Both the position numbers and the translations under genes were made by a program. The notes below the pieces were generated by a model, which was not told the origin of the DNA, did not search any database, and saw nothing but the letters and a program-made list of their open reading frames with translations. Shown here one piece after another: positions 9,114-17,002 of a stretch of DNA of 64,000 bases (position 1 is the first letter of the stretch; every line of letters starts with the position of its first letter). Source of the DNA: Saccharopolyspora indica (lineage in GTDB: Bacteria > Actinomycetota > Actinomycetes > Mycobacteriales > Pseudonocardiaceae); the NCBI RefSeq assembly GCF_027853965.1, contig NZ_JAQGLB010000010.1, positions 186,001 to 250,000 on the forward strand. The letters run 5' to 3'.

Positions 9114-9689
9114 ATGACCGCCAAGTTCCGCATCGCTGCCATCGCCGGAGCCGCGTGCGTCGTCGGGGTGGGCGCGGTGACCGCGGGTTCGGTGCTGGCC
9201 TCGGGTTCGGCGGTGAGCGCGAGCTCGGCGGTGACCGCGGGCCCGGTGTCGGCCGATCCCACCGAGGTCCCGTGCACCGCCGAGGACGTCACCATCACCG
9301 TGACCAAGGACCTCTCGCCGCCCGGGGAGTTCGAGGAGTTCCTGATCAAGTACACCGCGGCCACCCCGGAGACCAGCTGCACGCTGCAGGGCCCGCCGAT
9401 CAAGGCCGGTCTGTTCACCGAAGCGGGCCCGGTGCCCGGCGTGGTGGTCGAGTCCGACGACGGCATGGGGGATCCGGTCATCGTGGAGGGCTCGATGTTC
9501 GGGATCTCGCGGCTCTCGCAGACCACCGGCGATCCGGCCAACCCGGTGATCCCCACCTCGATCGAGCTGACCCTGCCCGGGGTGCCTGCCGGGCAGGAGT
9601 CCCGCGAGGTGGCGGCGTGGCCCGCTGATGAGCCGGTCAAGGGTTCCTCGCTGTACGCCACCCAGATCACGCAGAGCGCCGCGGGCTGA
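9114..9689 (+). CDS. Exported protein, possibly DUF4232-like
   Basis: 191 aa, ATG 9114 after GAAGGAG. A hydrophobic signal or anchor segment covers residues 6-30, followed by a Ser/Ala/Val-rich linker. The mature domain begins near EVPCTAEDV. It has two Cys, the second in TSCTLQGPP; this C...C-x-L-x-G spacing weakly resembles DUF4232. Function unknown; it acts outside the membrane. It is followed by a perfect 16-bp hairpin just before the response regulator gene. Confidence 0.7.
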   Translation: MTAKFRIAAIAGAACVVGVGAVTAGSVLASGSAVSASSAVTAGPVSADPTEVPCTAEDVTITVTKDLSPPGEFEEFLIKYTAATPETSCTLQGPPIKAGLFTEAGPVPGVVVESDDGMGDPVIVEGSMFGISRLSQTTGDPANPVIPTSIELTLPGVPAGQESREVAAWPADEPVKGSSLYATQITQSAAG

Positions 9690-9704
9690 GCGGATGAGCC
9701 GGGA

Positions 9705-9739
9705 CGTCACCGCCGGGGCGAGCCGCCCCGGCGGTGACG
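9705..9739. terminator. Strong hairpin between exported protein and response regulator
   Basis: Perfect 16-bp stem (CGTCACCGCCGGGGCG and its complement) with a 3-nt loop. It ends only 19 bp before the GTG of the response regulator, so it either terminates the upstream transcript or partly insulates the regulator. Confidence 0.7.
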
Positions 9740-9758
9740 CGCAGTCGAGGAGGGGATC

Positions 9759-10496
9759 GTGCCTGGCCGTTCAGCATCCGAGTCCGGTGGTGCCTGCCCG
9801 CCGCGGCGGGGCAGGCGGGTCCTGGTGGTGGAGGACGACCCGACGGTCGCGCAGGTGATCACCGGCTACCTGGGGCGGGCCGGTTTCGTCCCGGTGGTGG
9901 CGGCGGACGGGGTGACCGGGCTGGAGCTGGCGGAGAGCGTGGCGCCGGATCTGGTGGTGCTCGACGTGATGCTCCCGGGGCTCGACGGCATCGGCTTCTG
10001 CCGGGAGCTGCGCTCCCGCAGCCGGGTTCCGGTGATCATGGTGACCTCGCTGACCGAGGAGGAGGACCGGCTGCGGGGCCTGGAGGTCGGCGCGGACGAC
10101 TACCTGACCAAGCCGTTCAGCCCCCGCGAGCTGGTGCTGCGGGTCCAGGCCGTGCTGCGGCGGAGCGACGCGATGCCGCCGCGACCGGCCGGTGGGGTGC
10201 TGCGCGCGGGAGATCTGGTGGTGGACCGGGCGGCGCGGGTGGCGACCAAGGGCGGGCGGCCGCTGAACCTGAAGAACAAGGAATTCGAGCTGCTGGTGTT
10301 CCTGCTGGGCAATCCCGGCCGGGTGGTGCGGCGGGACGAGCTGATGCGGGCGGTGTGGGCGCAGGAGTTCGGCGATGCCTCGACGGTCACCGTTCACGTC
10401 CGGCGGCTGCGGGAGAAGATCGAGGACGATCCGTCGCGACCCGGGATGCTGATGACGGTGTGGGGCGTCGGCTACCGGTTCGACCTGCCGCGGTGA
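9759..10496 (+). CDS. OmpR/PhoB-family response regulator
   Basis: 245 aa. An intact receiver domain has the acidic pair VVEDD, phospho-acceptor Asp in LVVLDVMLPG, and the Lys in YLTKPFS. A winged-helix output domain follows (STVTVHVRRLREKIE, VGYRF). GTG start after GAGGAGGGG. About 20 residues precede the receiver. No histidine kinase gene is adjacent, so it is an orphan; the nearest kinase in this window is at 15937. A long hairpin follows the gene. Confidence 0.92.
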   Translation: MPGRSASESGGACPPRRGRRVLVVEDDPTVAQVITGYLGRAGFVPVVAADGVTGLELAESVAPDLVVLDVMLPGLDGIGFCRELRSRSRVPVIMVTSLTEEEDRLRGLEVGADDYLTKPFSPRELVLRVQAVLRRSDAMPPRPAGGVLRAGDLVVDRAARVATKGGRPLNLKNKEFELLVFLLGNPGRVVRRDELMRAVWAQEFGDASTVTVHVRRLREKIEDDPSRPGMLMTVWGVGYRFDLPR

Positions 10497-10502
10497 GCGC
10501 GG

Positions 10503-10547
10503 GTGGTGTGGCCGGGACGCATGGGGGAGACGCCCCGGCCACACCAC
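10503..10547 (+). terminator. Hairpin terminator after response regulator
   Basis: 14-bp perfect stem GTGGTGTGGCCGGG / CCCGGCCACACCAC with a 17-nt loop, beginning 6 bp after the stop codon. Confidence 0.65.
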
Positions 10548-10709
10548 GAGTCTGGACCGTCCCGCGTCGGCGTCGGCCGGTGCGACCGCGGGCGGAGGGT
10601 TCTCCTTCACGGACGCCGAATCCGCTGGTGAGCAAGGGGATCCGCGCGCGGTCGGCCGGAGTCTCCGCCGTTGCGCGGACAACGCGCCCGAACTCTGGTG
10701 TACTCTTTC

Positions 10710-10723
10710 ACTAGTTATCTAGT
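10710..10723. promoter_or_regulatory. Inverted repeat ACTAG-TTAT-CTAGT upstream of ABC locus (candidate YtrA-type operator)
   Basis: A 5-bp inverted repeat with a 4-bp spacer in an AT-rich patch 25 bp before the first ABC gene. A YtrA-type GntR regulator is encoded in the same locus and such regulators repress their own ABC operon, so this is a plausible operator. The link is inferred. Confidence 0.45.
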
Positions 10724-10748
10724 TAAATGATGATGTGGAAGGGTGATC

Positions 10749-11618
10749 ATGAGTTCGGGACAGGTGCCCGCGGTGCGGGCGCACCAGCTGACCAAGAGGT
10801 ACCGCCGCGGGTGGGCGCTGCGCGGGTGTTCGCTGTCGTTGCCCCAGGGCCGGGTGGTCGCGCTGGTCGGTCACAACGGGGCGGGCAAGAGCACGCTGAT
10901 GGGCCTGATCGCCGGTCTGCTCAAGCCGACCGAAGGCGAGATCGAGGTGTTCGGACGTCGGCCCAGCGGCACCGGTGCGCCGGAGGAAGTCGCCTACGTG
11001 GCCCAGCAGAAGCCGCTCTACCCGGGTCTGACGGTGTCGGAGTCGCTGCGCTTCGCCGCGCGGATGAACACCCGCTGGGACCAGGCGTACGCCGAGCGGC
11101 TCATCCGCGCGGCGGAGGTGCCGTTCGAGGCCAAGGTCGGCAAGCTCTCCGGCGGGCAGCGCACCCGGGTCGCGCTCGTGCTCGCGCTGGGCAAGCGCCC
11201 CGGCCTGCTGATGCTCGACGAGCCGCTGGCCGAGCTGGACCCGCTGGCCCGGCAGGCGACTCTGCGCACGCTGCAAGAGGAATCGCGGCAGCACGGCATC
11301 GGGATCCTGCTGTCCTCGCACGTGCTGGAAGAGCTCGAAGCGGTCTGCGACCACCTGGTGCTGCTGGGCGGCGGCCGGGTGCGGCTGGACGGGTCGGTCG
11401 CCGATCTCGTCGCCGGGCACCGCGTGCTGCGGGGAGCCGGGCAGCTGCCCGTCGCGCCGGGCGAGGTCGTCGACAGCGGGCACTCCGGGCACGAGCAGGT
11501 CCTGATCGCCAAGCGGAGCGCTCCGGTGGCAGAACCCGGGTGGCGCGAGCAGGAACCCCGGCTCAACGACATCGCGCTGGCCTACATGCGCAACGACGAC
11601 GCGGAGGTGGCGGCGTGA
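10749..11618 (+). CDS. ABC transporter ATP-binding protein (first ATPase of the locus)
   Basis: 289 aa from ATG 10749 (GGAAGGG five bases upstream; a GTG at 10743 is an alternative). All ABC motifs are present: Walker A GHNGAGKST, signature LSGGQRTRVAL, Walker B LLMLDEP with LAELD, and H-loop LSSHVL. The last 70 residues are a divergent tail ending ALAYMRNDDAEVAA. Its TGA overlaps the GTG of the permease (GTGA), so the two are translationally coupled. Most likely an export or bacitracin/YtrB-type ATPase; substrate unknown. Confidence 0.92.
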   Translation: MSSGQVPAVRAHQLTKRYRRGWALRGCSLSLPQGRVVALVGHNGAGKSTLMGLIAGLLKPTEGEIEVFGRRPSGTGAPEEVAYVAQQKPLYPGLTVSESLRFAARMNTRWDQAYAERLIRAAEVPFEAKVGKLSGGQRTRVALVLALGKRPGLLMLDEPLAELDPLARQATLRTLQEESRQHGIGILLSSHVLEELEAVCDHLVLLGGGRVRLDGSVADLVAGHRVLRGAGQLPVAPGEVVDSGHSGHEQVLIAKRSAPVAEPGWREQEPRLNDIALAYMRNDDAEVAA

Positions 11619-12592
11619 TCTGGGTCGCCTGGCGCCAGCACCGCGCCCAGCTGATCACCTTGGCGGCTCTGCTGCTGCTCGGCAGCGCGGTGGTGCTGCT
11701 GCTGCATTCCAGCATGACCGGCTACATCGACGAGCACGGCTTGCAGGCGTGCACGGTGGACGGGCGAATAGGCGACGACTGCACGCAGGCGCGCAGGGCG
11801 TTCCAGGCCGAGTGGATCGATCGGCTCAAAACCGGGCAGGCGGCGCTTCTCGCGCTTCCGGTGGTGCTGGGCCTGTTCTGCGCTGCGCCGCTGTTCGCCC
11901 GCGAGATCGAGCACGGCACGCACGTGCTGGCCTTCACCCAGTCCGTCAGCAGGCTCCGCTGGATGATCACCAAGGTGGCGGTGCTGCTGCTGCCGTCCGC
12001 GGTGGTCGTGCTGGTGCTCCAGCTGCTGGTCGGCCGGTGGGTGGCGGCCGCCGGGATGCTCGGCACGTTGCGGTACAGCCCGTTGCACTGGCTGAGCTTC
12101 GACTCCACCGGGCCGATGCCGGTCGCGCACCTGCTGTTCAGCTTCGCCGCGGGTGCGTTCCTGGGCGTGGTCCTGCGGCGCTCGGTGATGGCGGTGGCCG
12201 CCACGTTCGCCGCGCTGATCGCACTGCGGGTCGCGGTGAGCAACGTCGACCTGAACTTCGTGCCGGTGCAGCGCTTGACCACGCCCGACCCGGCGGGCGA
12301 CGCGAATCCCCGCGATTTCGGGGCCATGGTGCTGGACTCCGGTTTCCTCGGCGAGGACGGGCAACCGCTGAACCCGGAACCGCTGGACGTGTACGCCTGC
12401 CCGACGCCGCCGGACGGGTCTGCCACCGACTTCGGTGCCTGCTACGCGGCGAAGGGCCTGACCGGGAGGTTCGCCGACGTGATCCACCCGTCGGTGGCGC
12501 CGGGGCTTCAGCTGGCCGAGTTCGCCGCGTTCGGCATCGCCGCGGTCCTGCTGCTGGTGGGGACGGCGTGGGCGCTGCGACGGCAGCACTGA
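11615..12592 (+). CDS. ABC transporter permease, copy 1
   Basis: 325 aa. Begins IWVAWRQHRAQL, then a first membrane segment at residues 15-32, an extracytoplasmic loop with Cys residues, and further membrane segments (about residues 72-92, 118-140, 165-190 and 295-318). A long outside loop lies between residues 205 and 290 (QLAEFAAFG after it). This is the ABC-2-type permease layout found with YtrA-type loci. The GTG start overlaps the ATPase stop. A closely similar second copy follows. It forms a transporter with the ATPase encoded just upstream. Confidence 0.88.
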   Translation: MIWVAWRQHRAQLITLAALLLLGSAVVLLLHSSMTGYIDEHGLQACTVDGRIGDDCTQARRAFQAEWIDRLKTGQAALLALPVVLGLFCAAPLFAREIEHGTHVLAFTQSVSRLRWMITKVAVLLLPSAVVVLVLQLLVGRWVAAAGMLGTLRYSPLHWLSFDSTGPMPVAHLLFSFAAGAFLGVVLRRSVMAVAATFAALIALRVAVSNVDLNFVPVQRLTTPDPAGDANPRDFGAMVLDSGFLGEDGQPLNPEPLDVYACPTPPDGSATDFGACYAAKGLTGRFADVIHPSVAPGLQLAEFAAFGIAAVLLLVGTAWALRRQH

Positions 12593-12633
12593 TCCGCCGG
12601 GTGCCGCTTCGCGCACGCGGCAAGAGGAACAAC

Positions 12634-12681
12634 GCGCTGGCCTACATGCGCAACGACGACGAGGTGGAGGTGGCGGCGTGA
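12634..12681 (+). pseudogene. Remnant of the ATPase gene 3' end, duplicated between the two permeases
   Basis: Read in the frame ending at TGA 12679-12681, this stretch encodes ALAYMRNDDEVEVAA, nearly identical to the C-terminus of the upstream ATPase (ALAYMRNDDAEVAA, 11574-11618). It even keeps the same GTGA stop/start overlap with the permease that follows. No open frame feeds into it from permease 1, so it is not a protein. It does carry the GGAGGTG Shine-Dalgarno of permease 2, which would explain its conservation. Confidence 0.85.
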
Positions 12682-13661
12682 TCTGGGTCGCCTGGCGGCA
12701 GCACCGTGCCCAGTTGACAACCCTGGCAGCTCTGCTGCTGCTCGGTGGTGCGGCGGTGCTGGTGCTGCACTCCAGCATGACGGGCTACATCGAGGCACAC
12801 GGCTTGCAGGCGTGCGCGGCGGGCCGCGAGCTGGCCGACGGCTGCGGGACGCCGCAAGCGCGGGCCGACTTCCGGAAGGGGTGGTCCGGTCTGCTGATGG
12901 CGGGGAAGGTGGTGGTCCTCGCGCTTCCGGTGGTGCTGGGCGTGTTCTGCGCTGCGCCGCTGTTCGCCCGCGAGATCGAGCACGGCACGCACGTGCTGGC
13001 CTTCACCCAGTCCGTCAGCAGGTTCCAGTGGATGATCACCAAGGTGGCGGTGCTGCTGCTGCCGTCCGCGGTGGTCGTGGTGGTGCTCCAGTTCCTGGTG
13101 GAGCGGTGGGCCTCGGCCGCCGGGGACCTCGGTTCGGTCGTGGGCAACCCGTTCGTCTTCCTGAGCTTCGACACCACCGGGCCGATGCCGGTCGCGCACC
13201 TGCTGTTCAGCTTCGCCGCGGGTGCGTTCCTGGGCGTGGTCGCGCGACGTTCGCTGATGGCCATGGCCACCACGTTCGGCGCGCTGATCGCACTGCGCGT
13301 CCTGGTGAGCGGCGTCGACATGAAGTTCCTCCCGGTGCAGCGCATGATTTCGCACGATCCGGCCCGGAGCGCGCTGTCCGGTTCGGACGAACTCGTGGTG
13401 GTGCGCAACGGTTACCTCGGGCCGGACGGGCGGGACGTGCCCTCCAGCGCGGTGGACCTCAGCGCCTGCGCGCCGAGACCGGGTGTTCCCGAACCGGACA
13501 TGGGCGCCTGCTACGCGCAGAGCGGCGTGACCGGGCAGTTCGCCGACGTGATCCAGGGGACGGCGGCGCCGGGGCTGCAGCTGGCGGAGTTCGCGGTGTT
13601 CGGCTTCGCCGCGGTCTTGCTGCTGGTGGGAACCGCGTGGGCGTTGCAGCGGCAGCACTGA
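12678..13661 (+). CDS. ABC transporter permease, copy 2 (tandem duplicate)
   Basis: 327 aa, GTG start. Same start (IWVAWRQHRAQL), same REIEHGTHVLAFTQSVSR block and same C-terminus (GTAWAL followed by QRQH) as copy 1. The extracytoplasmic loops have diverged most (for example residues 35-60 and 210-290), while the membrane core is almost unchanged. It arose by tandem duplication that included the end of the ATPase gene. The two copies may now form a heterodimer, or the loops may have diverged for different ligands; both are inference. Confidence 0.88.
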   Translation: MIWVAWRQHRAQLTTLAALLLLGGAAVLVLHSSMTGYIEAHGLQACAAGRELADGCGTPQARADFRKGWSGLLMAGKVVVLALPVVLGVFCAAPLFAREIEHGTHVLAFTQSVSRFQWMITKVAVLLLPSAVVVVVLQFLVERWASAAGDLGSVVGNPFVFLSFDTTGPMPVAHLLFSFAAGAFLGVVARRSLMAMATTFGALIALRVLVSGVDMKFLPVQRMISHDPARSALSGSDELVVVRNGYLGPDGRDVPSSAVDLSACAPRPGVPEPDMGACYAQSGVTGQFADVIQGTAAPGLQLAEFAVFGFAAVLLLVGTAWALQRQH

Positions 13662-13704
13662 TCCGGCGCCGCCGGGTTCCGCGCTCGGATGAGCGGGGAG
13701 CACT

Positions 13705-14118
13705 ATGCTGGGCCGTATGATCGAGTTCCGGATCGACCGTCGTTCCGGGGTCTCCACGTACGTCCAGATCATCCAGCAGGTCAAACAGGCCATGCGGCTG
13801 GGCCTGCTGGGGCCCGGTGATCGGCTGCCCACCGCGCGCGAGGTGGTGGAGGCGACGGCGGTCAATCCGAACACGGTGCTCAAGGCGTACCGCGAGCTCG
13901 AACGAGAAGGGCTGGTCGAGGCCCGGCGCGGGGTGGGAACTTTCGTGACGCGTTCGCTGGCGAGCGAGCTGACCGCCGTCGAAGCGCCGCTGCGGCGCGA
14001 ACTGGAAGCATGGATGAGCCGCGCGAAAAGCGGTGGGCTGGCCGTGGAGGCGGTCGACGCGCTCTATGCTGCCGTCCGGGACGAGCACTTCCACGTTGAG
14101 GGGCCGAACGCACGATGA
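13705..14118 (+). CDS. YtrA-subfamily GntR regulator
   Basis: About 137 aa: a winged-helix (YVQIIQQVKQAM, LPTAREVVEATAVNPNTVLKAYRELEREGLV) with only a short C-terminal helical tail, the hallmark of the YtrA subfamily. Two starts are possible. ATG 13705 has GGGGAG four bases upstream. ATG 13717 sits 7 bases after a TATGCT box at 13704-13709 and would be leaderless. It overlaps the next ATPase by ATGA. Expected role: repressor of the surrounding ABC genes. Confidence 0.9.
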   Translation: MLGRMIEFRIDRRSGVSTYVQIIQQVKQAMRLGLLGPGDRLPTAREVVEATAVNPNTVLKAYRELEREGLVEARRGVGTFVTRSLASELTAVEAPLRRELEAWMSRAKSGGLAVEAVDALYAAVRDEHFHVEGPNAR

Positions 14119-14963
14119 GCGCGTTGCGCACCACCGGGTTGTCCAAGAGCTACGGCCGGAAGCCGGCGCTGCGGGACTGCACCGTCGACCTGCCCGAGGG
14201 AAAGGTGATCGGGCTGGTCGGTTCGAACGGCGGGGGCAAGAGCACCTTCCTGGGGCTGGCGGCCGGACTCGTCCGGCCGTCGGCGGGGGAGGTGCGGGTG
14301 TTCGGCGACGAGGTGCGCGGCCGCCTGCACCCGGACGCGGCGTACCTGCCGCAGCACCGCCCGCTGTACAAGGACTTCACCATCGCGGAGATGATCCGGG
14401 CGGTGGGCGCGGTGAACGAGCGGTGGTCGTCGGAGCGCGTCGAGGAAGCCCTGGCCGCGCACCCGGAGATGGATCGCGGCAGCCGCGTCAGCTCGTTGTC
14501 GCAGGGCATGCGCACTCAGCTCGCGCTCGCGCTGTGCCTGGGCAGGCTGCCGAAGCTGCTGCTGCTCGACGAGCCGATGTCGGATCTCGATCCGCTGGCC
14601 CGCGAGGAGTTCCTCCGGCTGCTGCTGGCCGATGTCGCCGAGCGCGGGATGACGGTGGTGCTGTCCTCGCACTCGCTGGGCGAGCTGCGCGACGTGTGCG
14701 ACCACCTCATGCTGCTGCACCTCGGCGAGGTGCTGCTCACCGGTGACGTCGAGGAGCTCCTCGACGACCACCTGGACGTCATCGGCCCCGCCGACGACGG
14801 ATCGTCGATCACCGGAACGGTGATCCACACGCGGCGGACGGGACGGCAGCAGCGCTCGCTGGTCCGCGCTCCCGGCTCGCTCGCGGCGGGCTGGGAAGGA
14901 CGGCGGCCGGAGCTCGAAGGGCTCGTGACCGACTACCTGCGGGCCAGGCGGACCAGCGGCTGA
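14115..14963 (+). CDS. ABC transporter ATP-binding protein (second ATPase)
   Basis: 282 aa. Walker A GSNGGGKST, Walker B LLLLDEP with MSDLD, H-loop LSSHSL. The signature is LSQGMRTQLAL, where the canonical second Gly and Gln are changed. This LSQGM form is seen in YtrB-like ATPases. It overlaps the GntR gene by 4 bp. No permease follows, so it may share the two duplicated permeases upstream, giving a two-ATPase, two-permease exporter, or serve permeases elsewhere. Confidence 0.9.
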   Translation: MSALRTTGLSKSYGRKPALRDCTVDLPEGKVIGLVGSNGGGKSTFLGLAAGLVRPSAGEVRVFGDEVRGRLHPDAAYLPQHRPLYKDFTIAEMIRAVGAVNERWSSERVEEALAAHPEMDRGSRVSSLSQGMRTQLALALCLGRLPKLLLLDEPMSDLDPLAREEFLRLLLADVAERGMTVVLSSHSLGELRDVCDHLMLLHLGEVLLTGDVEELLDDHLDVIGPADDGSSITGTVIHTRRTGRQQRSLVRAPGSLAAGWEGRRPELEGLVTDYLRARRTSG

Positions 14964-15197
14964 CCGCTCCGCCGCGCCCGTTGCTGGGGGAAAACCCGCT
15001 GCACTGAGGACTTTCCGCACGCTGATCCGCACCGCGGAGGCAAGTGCGCGAACGCCCGGCCGCGCGCTGCGCACGTGAGGGGAAACCCGCTCCCGCAGGT
15101 GGAATCCCGTTCGACCGGCCTCCGCCGGGGCAGGCTGGGGCGAGGGTCGCGCCCGGACCGGGTGCGTGCGGCCTCGTAGCTCGGAGGATGGACGCGG

Positions 15198-15872
15198 ATG
15201 AACCAGGCTGAACCGGCGGCGCACCAAGTCCGGCCGCGGGCCGCGGAGAAGCCGGTGGAGCGGATTCGGGTGGCGGTGTGGGCCGCGGACCCGATCACGC
15301 TCAACGGCCTGACCCAGACGCTGATGGGCCGCGTCGAGGTCTTCGTGGCGACCGGCGAGCTCGCCGAAGACGTCGACGTGCTGGTCTTCGCCGCGGACCG
15401 GGTCACGACCGAGGTGGTGGCGGCGATGCGGCGGGCCGGGTCGACCGCACCGGTGGTGCTGGTGGCCGGTGAGCTGGACCGGTCGCACCTGCTGGGCGTC
15501 GTGGAGTGCGGCGTGGTGGCGGTGCTGCACCGCAACGCCGCGACCGAGGAGCGGTTGGTCGGTGCGGTGGCGGTGGCGGCCAACGGTGGCGGGATCCTGC
15601 CGCCGAACGTGCTGGGGGACTTGCTGCGGCAGGTGCAGGAACTGCACGAGGAGGTCCTGGCGCCGCGAGGCCTGAACGCGGCCGGGCTGACCCCGCGGGA
15701 GATCGACGTGGTGCGGCTGCTGGCGGAGGGGCTGGACACCGAGGAGATCGGCAACCGGCTCTGCTACTCCGAGCGCACCGTGAAGAACATCATCCACGCC
15801 ATGACCAGCAGGCTGAAGCTGCGCAACCGCTCGCAGCTGGTCGCCCACGGGCTGCGCGCCGGAGTCGTCTGA
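15198..15872 (+). CDS. NarL/LuxR-type regulator with degenerate receiver domain, copy A
   Basis: 224 aa. The C-terminal LuxR HTH is intact (LTPREIDVVRLLAEGLDTEEIGNRLCYSERTVKNII). The N-terminal domain aligns in outline with a receiver, but the key positions are lost. The acidic pair is WAADP rather than DDHP, the phospho-acceptor position is Ala (DVLVFAAD), and the conserved Lys is replaced (VAVLHRNA). It is therefore unlikely to be phosphorylated. A very similar paralogue lies at 18501, with a histidine kinase and a lipoprotein hydrolase between them. Confidence 0.85.
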   Translation: MNQAEPAAHQVRPRAAEKPVERIRVAVWAADPITLNGLTQTLMGRVEVFVATGELAEDVDVLVFAADRVTTEVVAAMRRAGSTAPVVLVAGELDRSHLLGVVECGVVAVLHRNAATEERLVGAVAVAANGGGILPPNVLGDLLRQVQELHEEVLAPRGLNAAGLTPREIDVVRLLAEGLDTEEIGNRLCYSERTVKNIIHAMTSRLKLRNRSQLVAHGLRAGVV

Positions 15873-15936
15873 GCACGTCGGGGCGTGCGCGATCTAGGGG
15901 GCTGCCGGTGCTGTTCGTGTCCTCGGGTGATCACCG

Positions 15937-16947
15937 GTGAACGCGGTGCTGATCGCGCTGGTCGCGATATCGGAGTCGGTGGGCGTCGGACTGCTCGGTG
16001 TCGTGGCGCTGCGCCTGCTCCGGCCCCACCCGGTGGGCTTCTCGCTGCTCGCGATCGTCGGCATCACCGTGTGCGCGATGAACACCAGCACCGTCACCGC
16101 GGTGCTGCTCGCGCGGTCGGTCGAGGTGTCGCCGGTCGCGCACGTGACGATCAACCTGGTGGCCGGTGCGGTGGCCGTCCTGATCGGACTGCTGCTCGTC
16201 CGGGTGGTGCTGGCCGGTCGCCGCCTGCCGGTCGATGTCCCCGGCCGGCCGCCGGACGCGGGACCGACCACCGCCCGCGATGAGCTCGCGGGTTCGCCGC
16301 GCGCGGTGGAAGCAGCGCGGCGCTGGCTGGCCGCCTGGGTCTCGCACGACCTGCGCGGCCCGGTGCGCCGGATCCAGGGCGCGATCGAGTCCATCGAGGA
16401 CGGATCCATCGACGCGATCCCCGCGTGCTGCGAGCAGATCCGCGCCGACACCGAGCAGTTCCTGGACATGGTGGACGATCTGCTGGCGCTCTCCCGGATG
16501 CGAGCGGGGGACGGTCGGCTGGAACCGCGCGAGGTGGCTCTCGACGACCTCGTCAGCGACGAGGTGGCCGAGCTCGACGCGCTGGCCGACGAGAACGGCA
16601 TCCGGCTGCGGGCCGAGGTGGTCGAGCAGGTCCTGGTCCGCGTCGACGACCGGTCGATGACCCGGGTGCTCAGCGAACTGCTGCGGAACGGGATCCGGTG
16701 CAGCCCGGCGGGCGCGGTGATCTCCGTCGGGGTGCGGGAGTCCGGCGGTCAGGCGGTGGTGTCGGTGGCCGACGAGTGCGGCGGAATCCCGGAGCGCGAC
16801 CTCGGATCGGTCTTCGAGGCGGGCTGGAGCGCCGCGGGCCTCGGGCTGGCCATCGCGCAGGAGATCGTGCGCGCCCACGACGGCGGTATCTCGGTGCGAA
16901 ACGTCTCCGGCGGCTGCCGCTTCGAAGTCCGGCTCCCGCTTCCCTAG
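15937..16947 (+). CDS. Membrane-bound sensor histidine kinase
   Basis: 336 aa, GTG start. Three hydrophobic segments (about residues 3-28, 35-60, 70-92) with almost no periplasmic sensor domain. Then comes an HisKA dimerisation helix with the phospho-acceptor His at about residue 137 (WVSHDLRGPVRRI). The ATPase domain has N-box ELLRNGIRCSP, G1 DECGGIP and G2 GLGLAIAQEI. All kinase motifs are present. It starts 64 bp after a regulator that cannot be phosphorylated in the usual way, so its partner is probably elsewhere; the orphan OmpR-type regulator at 9759 is one candidate. Confidence 0.9.
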   Translation: MNAVLIALVAISESVGVGLLGVVALRLLRPHPVGFSLLAIVGITVCAMNTSTVTAVLLARSVEVSPVAHVTINLVAGAVAVLIGLLLVRVVLAGRRLPVDVPGRPPDAGPTTARDELAGSPRAVEAARRWLAAWVSHDLRGPVRRIQGAIESIEDGSIDAIPACCEQIRADTEQFLDMVDDLLALSRMRAGDGRLEPREVALDDLVSDEVAELDALADENGIRLRAEVVEQVLVRVDDRSMTRVLSELLRNGIRCSPAGAVISVGVRESGGQAVVSVADECGGIPERDLGSVFEAGWSAAGLGLAIAQEIVRAHDGGISVRNVSGGCRFEVRLPLP

Positions 16948-16953
16948 AAAAGC

Positions 16954-16991
16954 CGAACCGGGTGGGCCGCCTCGGCCGCCCACCCGGTTCG
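16954..16991. terminator. Bidirectional hairpin terminator
   Basis: 14-bp perfect stem (CGAACCGGGTGGGC and its complement) between the convergent kinase and lipoprotein hydrolase genes. Confidence 0.75.
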
Positions 16992-17002
16992 CCGCCCCAG
17001 GA

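Noticed and set aside
12593..12681. Frame ending ALAYMRNDDEVEVAA read as a real 310-aa protein from 11749
   Set aside because: Upstream it is an out-of-frame shadow of permease 1; only the last residues resemble the ATPase because of the duplication.
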